From assembly GCF_003990185.1 (NCBI RefSeq), contig NZ_RZHF01000028.1:62134-126133 (forward strand): a stretch of 64,000 bases of DNA. Reading direction: 5' to 3'. The position numbers and the translations under genes were made by a program. The DNA comes from Vreelandella nanhaiensis (GTDB taxonomy: Bacteria; Pseudomonadota; Gammaproteobacteria; Pseudomonadales; Halomonadaceae). The notes under the pieces were generated by a model, which was not told where the DNA came from, searched no databases, and saw nothing but the letters and a program-made list of their open reading frames with translations. Shown in pieces: positions 7,892 to 16,335 of this stretch (its first letter is position 1; each line of letters starts with the position of its first letter).

Positions 7892-8632
7892 ATGAGACTT
7901 AAAAATAAAACTGCATTAATCACCGCCGCAGCGAACGGTATTGGGCGCGCAAGCGTCGAGCGATTTGTTGCCGAAGGTGCACGCGTATTCGCCACCGATA
8001 TTGATATTGCCAGCTTGGAGGATATGCCCGGCGTTGAAGCATATCGCTTAGACGTAACGGATAGCCAAGCGACCAATGATCTGGCCGCATCCCTGCCAGC
8101 CTTGGACATACTGTTTAATTGTGCAGGTATGGTGCCGGGCGGCACGGTACTTGAATGTGACGAGGCGACATGGCAGCGGTCGATGGATCTGAACGTTACC
8201 TCAATGTTTTATACCCTTCAGGCTTTTTTACCCGGTATGTTGTTAAAAGGCGGGGGCAGCATTATCAATATGGCGTCTTTGGCATCAAGCGTTAAAGGTG
8301 TTGCTAACCGCTGTGCTTACGGTGCTTCCAAAGCAGCGGTCATCGGCCTGACCAAGTCGGTAGCCGCCGACTTTATGACACAAGGTGTTCGCTGCAATGC
8401 AATTTGTCCTGGTACCGTTGAGTCTCCTTCATTGAAACAGCGTATTGCTGAACAAGCCTATAAAGAAGGACGCAGCGAGGCTGAAGTGTTAGCGTCTTTT
8501 ATTGCGCGCCAACCGATGGGCAGGTTAGGGCGAGTAGAGGAAGTGGCTGCATTGGCAGCTTTCCTGGCCAGCGATGAATCGCAGTTCATTACGGGTACCG
8601 CGCAATTAATTGATGGCGGCTGGGCTAACTGA
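7892..8632 (+). CDS. SDR oxidoreductase, 2-keto-3-deoxy-L-fuconate dehydrogenase-like
   Basis: 246 residues with the classical SDR architecture. The cofactor loop is TAAANGIGRA, an Asp after strand 2 (ATDID) suggests NAD preference, FNCAG follows, and the catalytic Ser, Tyr and Lys fall in NMASLASS and YGASKAA. It resembles the subgroup containing human BDH2 and bacterial 2-keto-3-deoxy-L-fuconate dehydrogenase. The next gene, 21 bases on, is an FAH-family hydrolase. In the non-phosphorylating L-fucose and L-rhamnose pathways such a pair oxidises the ketodeoxy acid and cleaves the diketo product. The substrate is inferred from pairing; the rest of that pathway is not nearby. Confidence 0.8.
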   Translation: MRLKNKTALITAAANGIGRASVERFVAEGARVFATDIDIASLEDMPGVEAYRLDVTDSQATNDLAASLPALDILFNCAGMVPGGTVLECDEATWQRSMDLNVTSMFYTLQAFLPGMLLKGGGSIINMASLASSVKGVANRCAYGASKAAVIGLTKSVAADFMTQGVRCNAICPGTVESPSLKQRIAEQAYKEGRSEAEVLASFIARQPMGRLGRVEEVAALAAFLASDESQFITGTAQLIDGGWAN

Positions 8633-8653
8633 TTTTTTAGGAGGTATAACAAT

Positions 8654-9496
8654 ATGAAATTATTACGCTTTGGACAGCCGGGTCAGGAAAAGCCAGGTAT
8701 TCTGGATAGCGAGGGAAAAGTACGCGATCTTTCCTCCATCGTGGATGATATTGCAGGCGACGTATTGAGCGACGGTGGGTTGCAGCAGCTGCGCGATACC
8801 GATTTAACGACATTGCCAGAAGTCGCTGACAATATCCGCTTGGGCCCCTGTGTAGCTCGGGTAGGTAAGTTTATCTGCATTGGCCTCAACTATTCAGACC
8901 ATGCTGCAGAAACCGGTGCTGAAGTACCGCCCGAGCCGGTCATTTTCAACAAATGGACCAGTGCTATCTGCGGGCCTAATGATGATGTGGAAATTCCCCG
9001 CGGCTCGGAAAAGACCGACTGGGAAGTAGAGCTTGGCGTCATCATTGGCAAGGGCGGTCGTTACATCGACGAGGCCGACGCCATGTCTCATGTGGCGGGA
9101 TACTGTGTCGTGAATGATGTCTCTGAGCGCGCGTTCCAGCTTGAGCGCAGTGGTACCTGGGATAAAGGAAAAGGCTGCGATACGTTTGGCCCGTTAGGCC
9201 CTTGGCTGGTAACCCGTGATGAAGTGGCTGACCCGCATCAATTGGGCATGTGGCTTGAAGTGGATGGCAAGCGTTATCAGGATGGCAGTACCCAGACCAT
9301 GGTGTATCAAGTGCCTTTCCTGATCAGTTATCTAAGCCGTTTTATGAGTCTGCAGCCGGGCGACGTTATTTCAACCGGTACGCCTCCCGGTGTAGGTATG
9401 GGCCAACAGCCCCAAGTGTATCTGCGGGAGGGCCAGCGCATGCGTTTAGGCATTGATGGCTTGGGCGAGCAGAGTCAGCGCGTAGTACAGGCATAG
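8654..9496 (+). CDS. Fumarylacetoacetate hydrolase-family protein (2,4-diketo-3-deoxy sugar acid hydrolase-like)
   Basis: 280 residues, the usual size of short FAH-family hydrolases. The N-terminal lobe begins MKLLRFGQPGQEKPG. The catalytic lobe contains CIGLNYSDHAAE, the metal-binding acidic residues in DWEVELGVIIG and VVNDVSERA, and GDVISTGTPPGVGMG. Members next to a ketodeoxyfuconate-type SDR hydrolyse 2,4-diketo-3-deoxy-L-fuconate or -rhamnonate to pyruvate and lactate. A good ribosome binding site (AGGAGG) precedes the ATG. The TAG stop is the first triplet of a 16-bp tandem repeat. Confidence 0.85.
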   Translation: MKLLRFGQPGQEKPGILDSEGKVRDLSSIVDDIAGDVLSDGGLQQLRDTDLTTLPEVADNIRLGPCVARVGKFICIGLNYSDHAAETGAEVPPEPVIFNKWTSAICGPNDDVEIPRGSEKTDWEVELGVIIGKGGRYIDEADAMSHVAGYCVVNDVSERAFQLERSGTWDKGKGCDTFGPLGPWLVTRDEVADPHQLGMWLEVDGKRYQDGSTQTMVYQVPFLISYLSRFMSLQPGDVISTGTPPGVGMGQQPQVYLREGQRMRLGIDGLGEQSQRVVQA

Positions 9497-9573
9497 AAAA
9501 CATACGTGCTAGAAAACATACGTGCTAGAAAACACAGGTGTTAGAAAAAGCAGTTGTCAGAAAAAAGCAGGTA
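9494..9573. repeat. Tandem array of a 16-bp repeat, five progressively diverged units
   Basis: Units begin at 9494, 9510, 9526, 9542 and 9558. The first two are identical (TAGAAAACATACGTGC), the third is TAGAAAACACAGGTGT, and the last two are more diverged. The first unit starts with the stop codon of the FAH gene. The rest of the gap to greB (9574-9749) shows only a short run of CACAAGC repeats near 9682-9700 and no coding sequence I can support. Confidence 0.8.
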
Positions 9574-9749
9574 TTGGCGGCTTCGTTAGTCGCTGATACC
9601 CAGCTTGCTAATTTCTCACACTTGCCATATTCGGTTACCGACGAACTGGCATTTTACCGCTATGATGCTGTATAGCTACACGCCACAAGCCACAAGCCAA
9701 GCGCGTGCGAGTAGTAACCACTATTGACTATGCCTTAAAGGACTAGTCG

Positions 9750-10283
9750 CTATAGCGGTGCATAACGTATGTCGACCACGGTGTAGAACGCTTCCCCATT
9801 GGGAGTCATAACCTCTACATCGTCATCGACCTGTTTACCTAACAGGGCCTTGGCCATGGGGGAATCGATACTGATCCAGCGCTTTTGGGTATCAATCTCA
9901 TCGTGACCCACAATGCGTAGTTCAAGCGCCTCTCCCTCTTCATTTTCCAGGCTCACAAACGCGCCAAAGAATATCTTGCCGGTATCGACAGGTAGGCGGT
10001 CAACTACCTGCAACTCGTCAAGCCGCTTGGTCAGGTAGCGAATACGGGCAATGACGCGGTTCAGCTCTTTCTTGTTATAGGTGTAATCCGCGTTCTCGGA
10101 GCGATCGCCAAGGGCGGCAGCTTCACCTACTTTGGTGGAAAGCGCAGGGCGCTTCACGCGTGAGAGGTGATCAAGAATGCCGCGTAGACGAGCGACGCCT
10201 TCAGCGGTAATCAGGTTGCTTTTGGGTGCCTGGCGCGGGTCTTTGGCGGGGTCGCGCCAGCGGGTCATGTTGCGGCCTTTCAT
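9750..10283 (-). CDS. greB: Transcription elongation factor GreB
   Basis: 177 residues from the chosen start. The N-terminal coiled-coil carries LGDRSENADYTYNKKELN, the hallmark of GreA/GreB, and the C-terminal FKBP-like domain contains IVGHDEIDTQKRWISIDSP. The YNKK and RYLTKR residues favour GreB over GreA. The protein stimulates RNA cleavage by backtracked RNA polymerase. The ATG at 10283 is preferred because AAAGGAG lies about 10 bases upstream; ATG 10268 is an alternative. There is a short family-atypical extension (RDPAKDPRQAPK) before the usual start, often seen in halomonads and pseudomonads. Confidence 0.92.
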   Translation of the reverse strand: MKGRNMTRWRDPAKDPRQAPKSNLITAEGVARLRGILDHLSRVKRPALSTKVGEAAALGDRSENADYTYNKKELNRVIARIRYLTKRLDELQVVDRLPVDTGKIFFGAFVSLENEEGEALELRIVGHDEIDTQKRWISIDSPMAKALLGKQVDDDVEVMTPNGEAFYTVVDIRYAPL

Positions 10284-10463
10284 GGCGTTATGGCTCCTTT
10301 TTTCTTTAAGCGCCAAGCGTCGGTGATGAAAAGCAAAGTATGCCAAATACAGCGTCTACTAGCGAATCATTCAAACGTTCGTTACATTGTCGAGGTGGGC
10401 TTTATAAATACATAAACACTATGTCTATAAAGTATGTTGATAAAAATAATCCTGGAGATTGTT

Positions 10464-11108
10464 ATGCGCGTATACCCCCTTCCTCGGTTACTAGTGGCTG
10501 CTGCACTTGGCAGCGCGCTGGCGCTGCTACCTTTAACGGCTATCGCTTATGAGAGCGAGCTTTTCTCGCTGAAAAATCGCTGGGAGCATACGGTAAGCGA
10601 TCTGCCAGCTAATCAGCGGGAAAGCACTTTGAAAACGTTGGCGGGTGAGGCTACCGCTTTGGCACAAGAGAACGCAGACCAAGCCGAAGTGCTGGTCTGG
10701 CAGGGAATCATCCTGGCCTCTTATGCACGTGAGCGCGGCGGGTTGGGGGCGTTGGGTGTGGCTGGCGATGCGCGTGATGCTCTGGAGCTTGCCATTGCGT
10801 TAGACCCTCAAGGTGCAAACGGCTCAGCCTATGTCACCTTGGGCGCACTATACGACAACGTACCGGGTCGGCCGATCAGTTTTGGAAATAGTGAAAAAGC
10901 CGGCCAGATGTTTCAGCGCGCCGTTGAGGTTCGTCCTGATGGTATCGACGTCAACTACTACTACGCAGCATTCTTGCTTGATGAAGGTAATACCGAGGCG
11001 GCCCGAGAATACGCAGAGCGTGCCGTGAACGGCACCCCTCGCCAGCAGCGCGAGCTTTCCGATGAGGCTCTACGCCGTGAAGCCCAGGCCATGCTGAACC
11101 GTCTATAA
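10464..11108 (+). CDS. Exported TPR-like protein of unknown function
   Basis: 214 residues. An N-terminal signal peptide is clear (basic start MRVYP, a hydrophobic run LLVAAALGSALALLP, then a small-residue cleavage region TAIAYES). The mature part is helical with tetratricopeptide-like repeats around AEVLVWQGIILASYA, ALELAIALDPQGANG, AGQMFQRAVEVRPDG and AREYAERAVNGTP. The VPGRPISFGN and YYYAAFLLDEG segments resemble TatT-like periplasmic TPR proteins, but no partner transporter is adjacent. It probably acts as a periplasmic scaffold. The start was chosen because GGAGA precedes it at suitable distance; an upstream in-frame ATG lacks this. Confidence 0.7.
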   Translation: MRVYPLPRLLVAAALGSALALLPLTAIAYESELFSLKNRWEHTVSDLPANQRESTLKTLAGEATALAQENADQAEVLVWQGIILASYARERGGLGALGVAGDARDALELAIALDPQGANGSAYVTLGALYDNVPGRPISFGNSEKAGQMFQRAVEVRPDGIDVNYYYAAFLLDEGNTEAAREYAERAVNGTPRQQRELSDEALRREAQAMLNRL

Positions 11109-11183
11109 CTCCATTCTTGGCCAGATTGGCATTCCCAGTGGCAAGCATTGATAATAGAGGATTGTGACTACTGGGAGTGCCGC

Positions 11184-11858
11184 ATGGCATTCAATGCTGA
11201 AACTTCATCGTTAAGCGCGCCGCCATTTGATCGTGATGATATTGAACTGACAGCACGCGAGACGCTTCATCAGGGATTTTTTCGTTTAGAGGCCATGGAG
11301 CTCCGTCATCGGCTTTTTGAAGGCGGATGGAGCAAGCCCATGCGTCGCGAAGTGCATCATCGCTTTGATGCCGTTGGTGTCTTACTGTATGACCCGGCAA
11401 GAGATGCACTGGTACTGGTCGAGCAGTTTCGGGCAGGCGCGATTGATGATCCTGTATCACCTTGGAAACTTGAACTGGTGGCGGGTCTTGTCGATAAAGA
11501 TGAATCGCTCGAAGACGTTGCCCGGCGTGAATCCTTGGAAGAAGCGGGCTGTGAAGTAGGCTCCCTGACGCTGATACATACGTATTATCCTAGCCCCGGC
11601 GCCTGCAATGAGCGTGTGACGCTTTTTTGCGGGCTGGTGAATACCCAGGGGCTGGGCGGTATTCATGGCCTGGATGAAGAGCATGAAGATATTCGCGTAC
11701 ACGTTGTGGCTTTTCCTGCCGTTTGGGAACTCCTGGGCCAGGGAAGACTCGACAACGCCATGTGTTTAATTGGGTTGCACTGGCTGGCGGGGCAGCGCGC
11801 CTCACTGCGTGCGGCCTCCCAGCGAGCGCTCATGCATAGCGAAACCGACGAGGAGTGA
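11184..11858 (+). CDS. nudF: ADP-ribose pyrophosphatase (Nudix hydrolase)
   Basis: 224 residues. The Nudix box spans from Gly of GLVDKDES to EEAGCEV, with the REU-EE core in VARRESLEEAG. The upstream segment VLLYDPARDALVLVEQFR and the downstream ACNERVTLFCG are typical of NudF, which splits ADP-ribose into AMP and ribose 5-phosphate using Mg2+. The ATG at 11184 follows GGGAGTG. It is first in a nudF-yqiB-cpdA operon whose order is conserved in enterobacteria and pseudomonads. Confidence 0.92.
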   Translation: MAFNAETSSLSAPPFDRDDIELTARETLHQGFFRLEAMELRHRLFEGGWSKPMRREVHHRFDAVGVLLYDPARDALVLVEQFRAGAIDDPVSPWKLELVAGLVDKDESLEDVARRESLEEAGCEVGSLTLIHTYYPSPGACNERVTLFCGLVNTQGLGGIHGLDEEHEDIRVHVVAFPAVWELLGQGRLDNAMCLIGLHWLAGQRASLRAASQRALMHSETDEE

Positions 11859-11860
11859 GC

Positions 11861-12307
11861 ATGGCGAGAACAGCCTACGTCACCGATTTAAAATCGCTTC
11901 AGGGAGAGTGTAGCGCCAACTACCTGCGCTTGTTGCGCCTGGTAGGCGATATGGAAAGCGGTCAGCGCCGTGAGATTGCGTTAAGCAGTGAAGAACGCCA
12001 TTTTGGCGATCTGCAGCTGACCATCATAGAGCAGGCGCCTTATACCACCATGGTGGATGTTACTCAAAGTGGCCCTCTGGATGCGATCATGGATGGCCCG
12101 CGTATGCGTGTGCATCTTTATCACGATGTGCGCATGGCAGAAGTGACTGACTTTCAGCGCGAGCGTCACTTTAGCGGACGCTACCGCTATCCGAATGCAC
12201 GGATGTACCAGCCTGATGAAAAGCTCCAGCTAAACCGCTTTCTGGGCGAGTGGCTGGCGCATGGCTTGGCCCATGGGCATACCTATGATCTGCCGGAGAT
12301 GCGTTAA
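11861..12307 (+). CDS. yqiB: DUF1249 family protein YqiB
   Basis: 148 residues of the uncharacterised DUF1249 family. Conserved features include CSANYLRLLRLVGD near the N-terminus, MRVHLYHDVRMAEV in the middle and the C-terminal NRFLGEWLAHGLAHG. It has no signal peptide or membrane segment. The ATG at 11861 has GGAG seven bases upstream; a GTG at 11855 overlapping the nudF stop is an alternative. It is flanked by nudF and cpdA, the same context as E. coli yqiB. Its function is unknown. Confidence 0.85.
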   Translation: MARTAYVTDLKSLQGECSANYLRLLRLVGDMESGQRREIALSSEERHFGDLQLTIIEQAPYTTMVDVTQSGPLDAIMDGPRMRVHLYHDVRMAEVTDFQRERHFSGRYRYPNARMYQPDEKLQLNRFLGEWLAHGLAHGHTYDLPEMR

Positions 12308-13041
12308 TGCGCCTAGTGCAGATTACCGATTCTCACCTGCATGCAGATATCAGCGCACGCTCCCGGGCGGGCGTACCTTGGCAACATTTTCAGCGTGTAC
12401 TGGCTGCTGCTGCCGCCAAGCGCCCCGATATCATCGTATTTACCGGAGATGTCAGCCAGGATGAAACGCCAGCTTCCTACGCGCTTGTCAAAGAGGCGAT
12501 GGCCTCGCTGCCATGCCCCTGGTTCTGGCTGCCGGGTAATCACGATCAAATAGAGCTGATGCGTGCCGAGCATCCGCTGCTGAAAGAAGTCGATATGCAG
12601 CAGTGGCGCATGTTGTTACTGAATACCCAGGTGGCTGGCCAGCCTTATGGTGAGCTGGGTTGCGAGCAGCTTCTGAGATTAACTGCGCAGCTGGAAGAGG
12701 ATGACCGACCAACGCTTATTGCCATGCATCATCCGCCGGTCGACGTGGGGGCTGAATGGATGGACGCCATTGGTCTAAAGGACCGTGAAGCCTTCTGGCA
12801 GGTGCTGAGCGCATACCCTCACGTTAAAGCCGTGCTTTTTGGCCATGCTCATCAGGCTCATGCCCAACACTTTGCGTTCGCGGAAAACCGTATTGGGGTA
12901 TACGGCTGCCCGGCAATGTCAGATCAGTTTATGCCTGGCGCTGCATCCTTTGCCATTGATGAAGCCTCGCGGCCCGGCTATCGGGTAGTGGATTTGCAGG
13001 GTGAACAATGGGAAACCTGGATTGAGCGTGTTGATGTATAG
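12307..13041 (+). CDS. cpdA: 3',5'-cyclic-AMP phosphodiesterase CpdA
   Basis: 244 residues of the calcineurin-like metallophosphoesterase fold. The metal ligands are in TDSHLH, GDVSQDE, PGNHDQ, MHHPP and FGHAHQAH, the ordered motifs of class III cyclic nucleotide phosphodiesterases. The enzyme hydrolyses cAMP to AMP, lowering Crp/Vfr signalling. The start codon overlaps the yqiB stop by one base (TAATG), so translation is coupled. Confidence 0.9.
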   Translation: MRLVQITDSHLHADISARSRAGVPWQHFQRVLAAAAAKRPDIIVFTGDVSQDETPASYALVKEAMASLPCPWFWLPGNHDQIELMRAEHPLLKEVDMQQWRMLLLNTQVAGQPYGELGCEQLLRLTAQLEEDDRPTLIAMHHPPVDVGAEWMDAIGLKDREAFWQVLSAYPHVKAVLFGHAHQAHAQHFAFAENRIGVYGCPAMSDQFMPGAASFAIDEASRPGYRVVDLQGEQWETWIERVDV

Positions 13042-13215
13042 CGTTATCGCCCTTTCTATGGCTGTTAGTTTATAAAAGAATAAAAAGATAGTTATTAATT
13101 CTTTTGGGTTATTATCGACTCGGCGTTACTCTATCCACAATCGAACGTATAACGTTTTAATTCAGCGTGTACTGCAAGCTTATAAAAATCAGCTTGTTTT
13201 GTGAGGTAGCAGACC
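13042..13215 (+). promoter_or_regulatory. cysDN leader and probable promoter region
   Basis: This 174-bp gap precedes cysD and is AT-rich around 13070-13120. AACGTATAACGTTT-like sequence lies near 13144. A short hairpin, CAAGCT (13175-13180) paired with AGCTTG (13191-13196) and followed by TTTT, sits just before the ribosome binding site. In related bacteria cysDN is activated by CysB; I cannot identify a CysB site with confidence. Confidence 0.35.
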
Positions 13216-14178
13216 ATGACTCAGTTCTCCACACTCTCTTCGACGCCGCGGCGTGAGGCGCCTGACGCGCTCAGCGCCGCGCGTCAAACCCATTTAAAAC
13301 AGCTTGAAGCCGAGTCCATTCACATCATTCGTGAAGTGGCGGCTGAATTCAGTAACCCGGTCATGATGTATTCGATCGGCAAAGACTCCTCGGTCATGCT
13401 GCATCTGGCGCGCAAGGCATTTTACCCCGGTACGCCGCCGTTCCCCCTGATGCATGTGGATACCACTTGGAAGTTTCGCGAGATGATCGAGTTTCGTAAC
13501 CGCATGGCATCTGAGGCGGGCATGAAGCTGATCGTGCACACCAACGAAGAGGGGCGGGCGGCCAATATCAACCCGTTCGACCATGGCAGCGCGAAATATA
13601 CCGATATCATGAAGACTCAGGCGCTCAAGCAGGCGCTGGACAAGTACGGTTTTGACGCCGCCTTTGGCGGTGCCCGGCGCGATGAAGAAGCGTCGCGTGC
13701 CAAGGAGCGCGTCTACTCCTTCCGTGATAAATACCATCGCTGGGACCCCAAGAATCAGCGCCCCGAGCTATGGAATGTATACAACGCCAAGGTCAACAAG
13801 GGCGAGTCGATTCGCGTATTCCCGCTCTCCAACTGGACGGAGCTTGATATCTGGCAGTACATCTATCTGGAGTCGATCCCGATTGTACCGCTGTATTACT
13901 CCGCCAAACGTCCGGTTGTTGAGCGTGACGGCATGCAGATCATGGTGGATGACGACCGCTTACCGCTGGCGCCTGGTGAAGTGCCCCAAGAGAAGTCGGT
14001 ACGTTTTAGAACGCTAGGCTGCTACCCGCTGACCGGCGCGGTCGAGTCTGAAGCCGCGACGCTTCCGGAGATTATTCAGGAAATGCTGCTGACCCGTACC
14101 AGTGAGCGTAGTGGCCGCGCCATTGATCGCGATCAGGTGGGCTCGATGGAGAAGAAAAAGCGCGAGGGGTACTTCTAA
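13216..14178 (+). CDS. cysD: Sulfate adenylyltransferase subunit 2
   Basis: 320 residues. The PP-loop ATP-pyrophosphatase motif is [17 protein letters not shown]. Other family landmarks are [23 protein letters not shown] and the C-terminal [11 protein letters not shown]. With CysN it activates sulfate to adenosine 5'-phosphosulfate in the cytoplasm, the first step of sulfate assimilation. GTGAGG precedes the ATG. The stop overlaps the cysN start by one base. Confidence 0.95.
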   Translation: MTQFSTLSSTPRREAPDALSAARQTHLKQLEAESIHIIREVAAEFSNPVMMYSIGKDSSVMLHLARKAFYPGTPPFPLMHVDTTWKFREMIEFRNRMASEAGMKLIVHTNEEGRAANINPFDHGSAKYTDIMKTQALKQALDKYGFDAAFGGARRDEEASRAKERVYSFRDKYHRWDPKNQRPELWNVYNAKVNKGESIRVFPLSNWTELDIWQYIYLESIPIVPLYYSAKRPVVERDGMQIMVDDDRLPLAPGEVPQEKSVRFRTLGCYPLTGAVESEAATLPEIIQEMLLTRTSERSGRAIDRDQVGSMEKKKREGYF

Positions 14179-15608
14179 TGTCTCATCAATCTAACTTAAT
14201 CGCTGACAACATCGAGCAGTACCTGCACGAGCATGAGAACAAGGATCTGCTGCGTTTTATTACCTGCGGCAGCGTGGATGACGGTAAGTCGACCCTGATA
14301 GGCCGCCTACTCCACGACTCCAAAATGATATTTGAAGACCAACTGGCAGCAATCACGCAAGCGTCTAAAACCAGTGGTACGACGGGTGACACGGTTGACT
14401 TGGCGCTGTTGGTTGATGGTCTGCAGTCCGAGCGCGAGCAGGGCATTACCATTGATGTGGCGTACCGGTTCTTCTCGACCGACAAGCGTAAGTTCATTAT
14501 TGCGGATACGCCAGGGCATGAGCAGTACACGCGTAATATGGCGACCGGCGCCTCAACCGCGAGCCTGGCGATTATCCTGATTGATGCGCGTTACGGCGTG
14601 CAGACCCAAACGCGTCGCCACAGCTTTATTGCCGATCTGCTGGGGATTGAGCACCTAGTCATCGCCATCAATAAGATGGATCTGGTGGACTTTTCCGAGC
14701 AGCGCTTCAATGAGATTGTGGAAGAGTACCGCGCCTTTGCCACCAACCTTCAGGCAAGCGATATCCGGTTTGTACCGATGTCGGCGCTCAACGGCGACAA
14801 TGTCGTCAACCGCAGCGAGCAGACCCCATGGTATAGCGGCGAGACGCTGATTGAGCTTCTGGAAAACACCGAGATCAGCCGGGATCAGAACCTGACGGAT
14901 CTGCGTTTGCCTGTGCAATATGTGAACCGGCCGAACCTGGATTTTCGTGGCTATTGCGGCACGCTGGCCGCTGGTGTACTGCGCCCAGGCCAGGCGGTTA
15001 AGGCACTGCCTTCAGGCAAAACCTCCAAAGTGGCGCGTGTGGTCACTTTCGATGGTGATCTGTCTGAGGCCTACCCGGGTCAGGCGATCACCGTCACGCT
15101 TGAAGATGAAATTGATATTTCCCGCGGCGACTGGCTGGTAAGCGCCGAGGCGGACGTGCCGCTCTCCAACGCCTTCACCGCCGATATCGTGTGGATGCAT
15201 GAAACACCGCTGACGCCGGGCAAGCTTTACGATTTCAAGCTTGCCACGCGCGATCTTTCCGGTCAGGTACGCGGCATTGAGTATCAGGTCGACGTCAACA
15301 CGTTGGAAAAACACACAACAGACGCGTTGGAGCTGAACGCCATTGCCCGTTGCGAAGTGGAGCTTACGGCAGCTATTCCGGTGGATGATTATCGCACCAG
15401 CCCAGGCACCGGCAGCTTTATCATTATTGATCGGCTGACCAACGTGACAGTCGGGGCGGGGATGATTCGCGCGGTTGCCGAGCGAGAGGGAGACGATACG
15501 CCCACCACTGATTGGGCGGCCTTTGAGCGTGATCTCAATACTTTGGTAAGAAAGCATTTCCCACATTGGGAAGCGAAGGACATCCGCGAACTGTTTAACG
15601 CTAAATAA
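14178..15608 (+). CDS. cysN: Sulfate adenylyltransferase subunit 1 (GTPase)
   Basis: 476 residues, an EF-Tu-like GTPase. The G1 loop is [14 protein letters not shown]3 is DTPGHEQY and G4 is NKMD. GTP hydrolysis drives APS synthesis by CysD. The length corresponds to CysN alone, with no APS kinase (CysC) domain fused at the C-terminus, unlike the NodQ-type CysNC of many pseudomonads. No cysC is in the window. A strong terminator follows 18 bases after the stop. Confidence 0.95.
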   Translation: MSHQSNLIADNIEQYLHEHENKDLLRFITCGSVDDGKSTLIGRLLHDSKMIFEDQLAAITQASKTSGTTGDTVDLALLVDGLQSEREQGITIDVAYRFFSTDKRKFIIADTPGHEQYTRNMATGASTASLAIILIDARYGVQTQTRRHSFIADLLGIEHLVIAINKMDLVDFSEQRFNEIVEEYRAFATNLQASDIRFVPMSALNGDNVVNRSEQTPWYSGETLIELLENTEISRDQNLTDLRLPVQYVNRPNLDFRGYCGTLAAGVLRPGQAVKALPSGKTSKVARVVTFDGDLSEAYPGQAITVTLEDEIDISRGDWLVSAEADVPLSNAFTADIVWMHETPLTPGKLYDFKLATRDLSGQVRGIEYQVDVNTLEKHTTDALELNAIARCEVELTAAIPVDDYRTSPGTGSFIIIDRLTNVTVGAGMIRAVAEREGDDTPTTDWAAFERDLNTLVRKHFPHWEAKDIRELFNAK

Positions 15609-15626
15609 TATTTTATGAGTAGGCTG

Positions 15627-15654
15627 GCCCGCTTTTATTAAAGCGGGCTTTTTT
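15627..15654 (+). terminator. Rho-independent terminator after cysN
   Basis: A 9-bp perfect stem, GCCCGCTTT (15627-15635) with AAAGCGGGC (15640-15648), has a 4-base loop and is followed by six T residues. Confidence 0.92.
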
Positions 15655-15771
15655 GTTCTTTTTTAAATCAACTTTAGCTAATGTAGCGTCCCATTCGCTT
15701 GACGCTTACTCAAGATGCGCCACACTGTTATGGCGTTATTAACGCAAACTCATCACGAAATGGAGAGCATG

Positions 15772-16335
15772 ATGAATCAAGCACTGAATGGCAAACGAGT
15801 AGCAATTGTTGCGGCCGATGGCTTTGAAGAGTCTGAATTAAGCGCGCCGCGCGATGCACTGAAAAAAGCGGGTGTTGAAGTTGATATTGTGACACCCGAT
15901 GGCAAGGGCATCCGAGCTTGGGCTGAAACCGACTGGGGCGATACTTACGAGGCTGATAAAGCGCTGACAGACGCTAAGGAGGCTGATTACCACGCGCTGG
16001 TATTGCCCGGCGGCTTGTTTAATCCCGATGAACTGCGGGTAAATGAAGACGCTCTAAGCTTTGTAAAAGCATTTTTCCAGGCAGGTAAGCCTGTCGCTGC
16101 CATCTGCCATGCGCCATGGATTTTAATTAATGCGGGCGTAGTGGAAGGCCGTCGTATGACTTCAGTACCTACCGTGGCACAGGATTTACGCAATGCTGGT
16201 GCTGAGTGGGTCGATGAAGCGGTCGTGGTGGATAATGGTTTGGTCACCAGCCGTACTCCGAAAGACCTGGACGCATTCAATGCCAAGCTTCTAGAAGAGC
16301 TGCAGGAAGGGCGTCATTCAGGCCAGCACGCCTAA
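15772..16335 (+). CDS. DJ-1/PfpI-family protein (YhbO/general stress protein 18 type)
   Basis: 187 residues from the chosen ATG, which lies six bases after GGAG; ATG 15769 is almost as good. The conserved acidic loop DGFEESELSAPRDAL and the nucleophile elbow AAICHAPWILI with its Cys define the PfpI/YhbO subgroup. These proteins are linked to carbonyl-stress protection, and proteolytic or deglycase activity has been proposed for them. The stop codon overlaps the start of the App1-like gene by one base (TAATG), so the two are co-translated. Confidence 0.88.
   Translation: MNQALNGKRVAIVAADGFEESELSAPRDALKKAGVEVDIVTPDGKGIRAWAETDWGDTYEADKALTDAKEADYHALVLPGGLFNPDELRVNEDALSFVKAFFQAGKPVAAICHAPWILINAGVVEGRRMTSVPTVAQDLRNAGAEWVDEAVVVDNGLVTSRTPKDLDAFNAKLLEELQEGRHSGQHA

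Noticed and set aside
9494..9573. CRISPR-like array
   Set aside because: The 16-bp units are directly adjacent with no spacers and no cas genes are present.
15012..15566. Long open frame (184 codons) antisense to cysN
   Set aside because: It lies wholly within a clear cysN gene, has no family features, and reflects codon bias of the sense strand.
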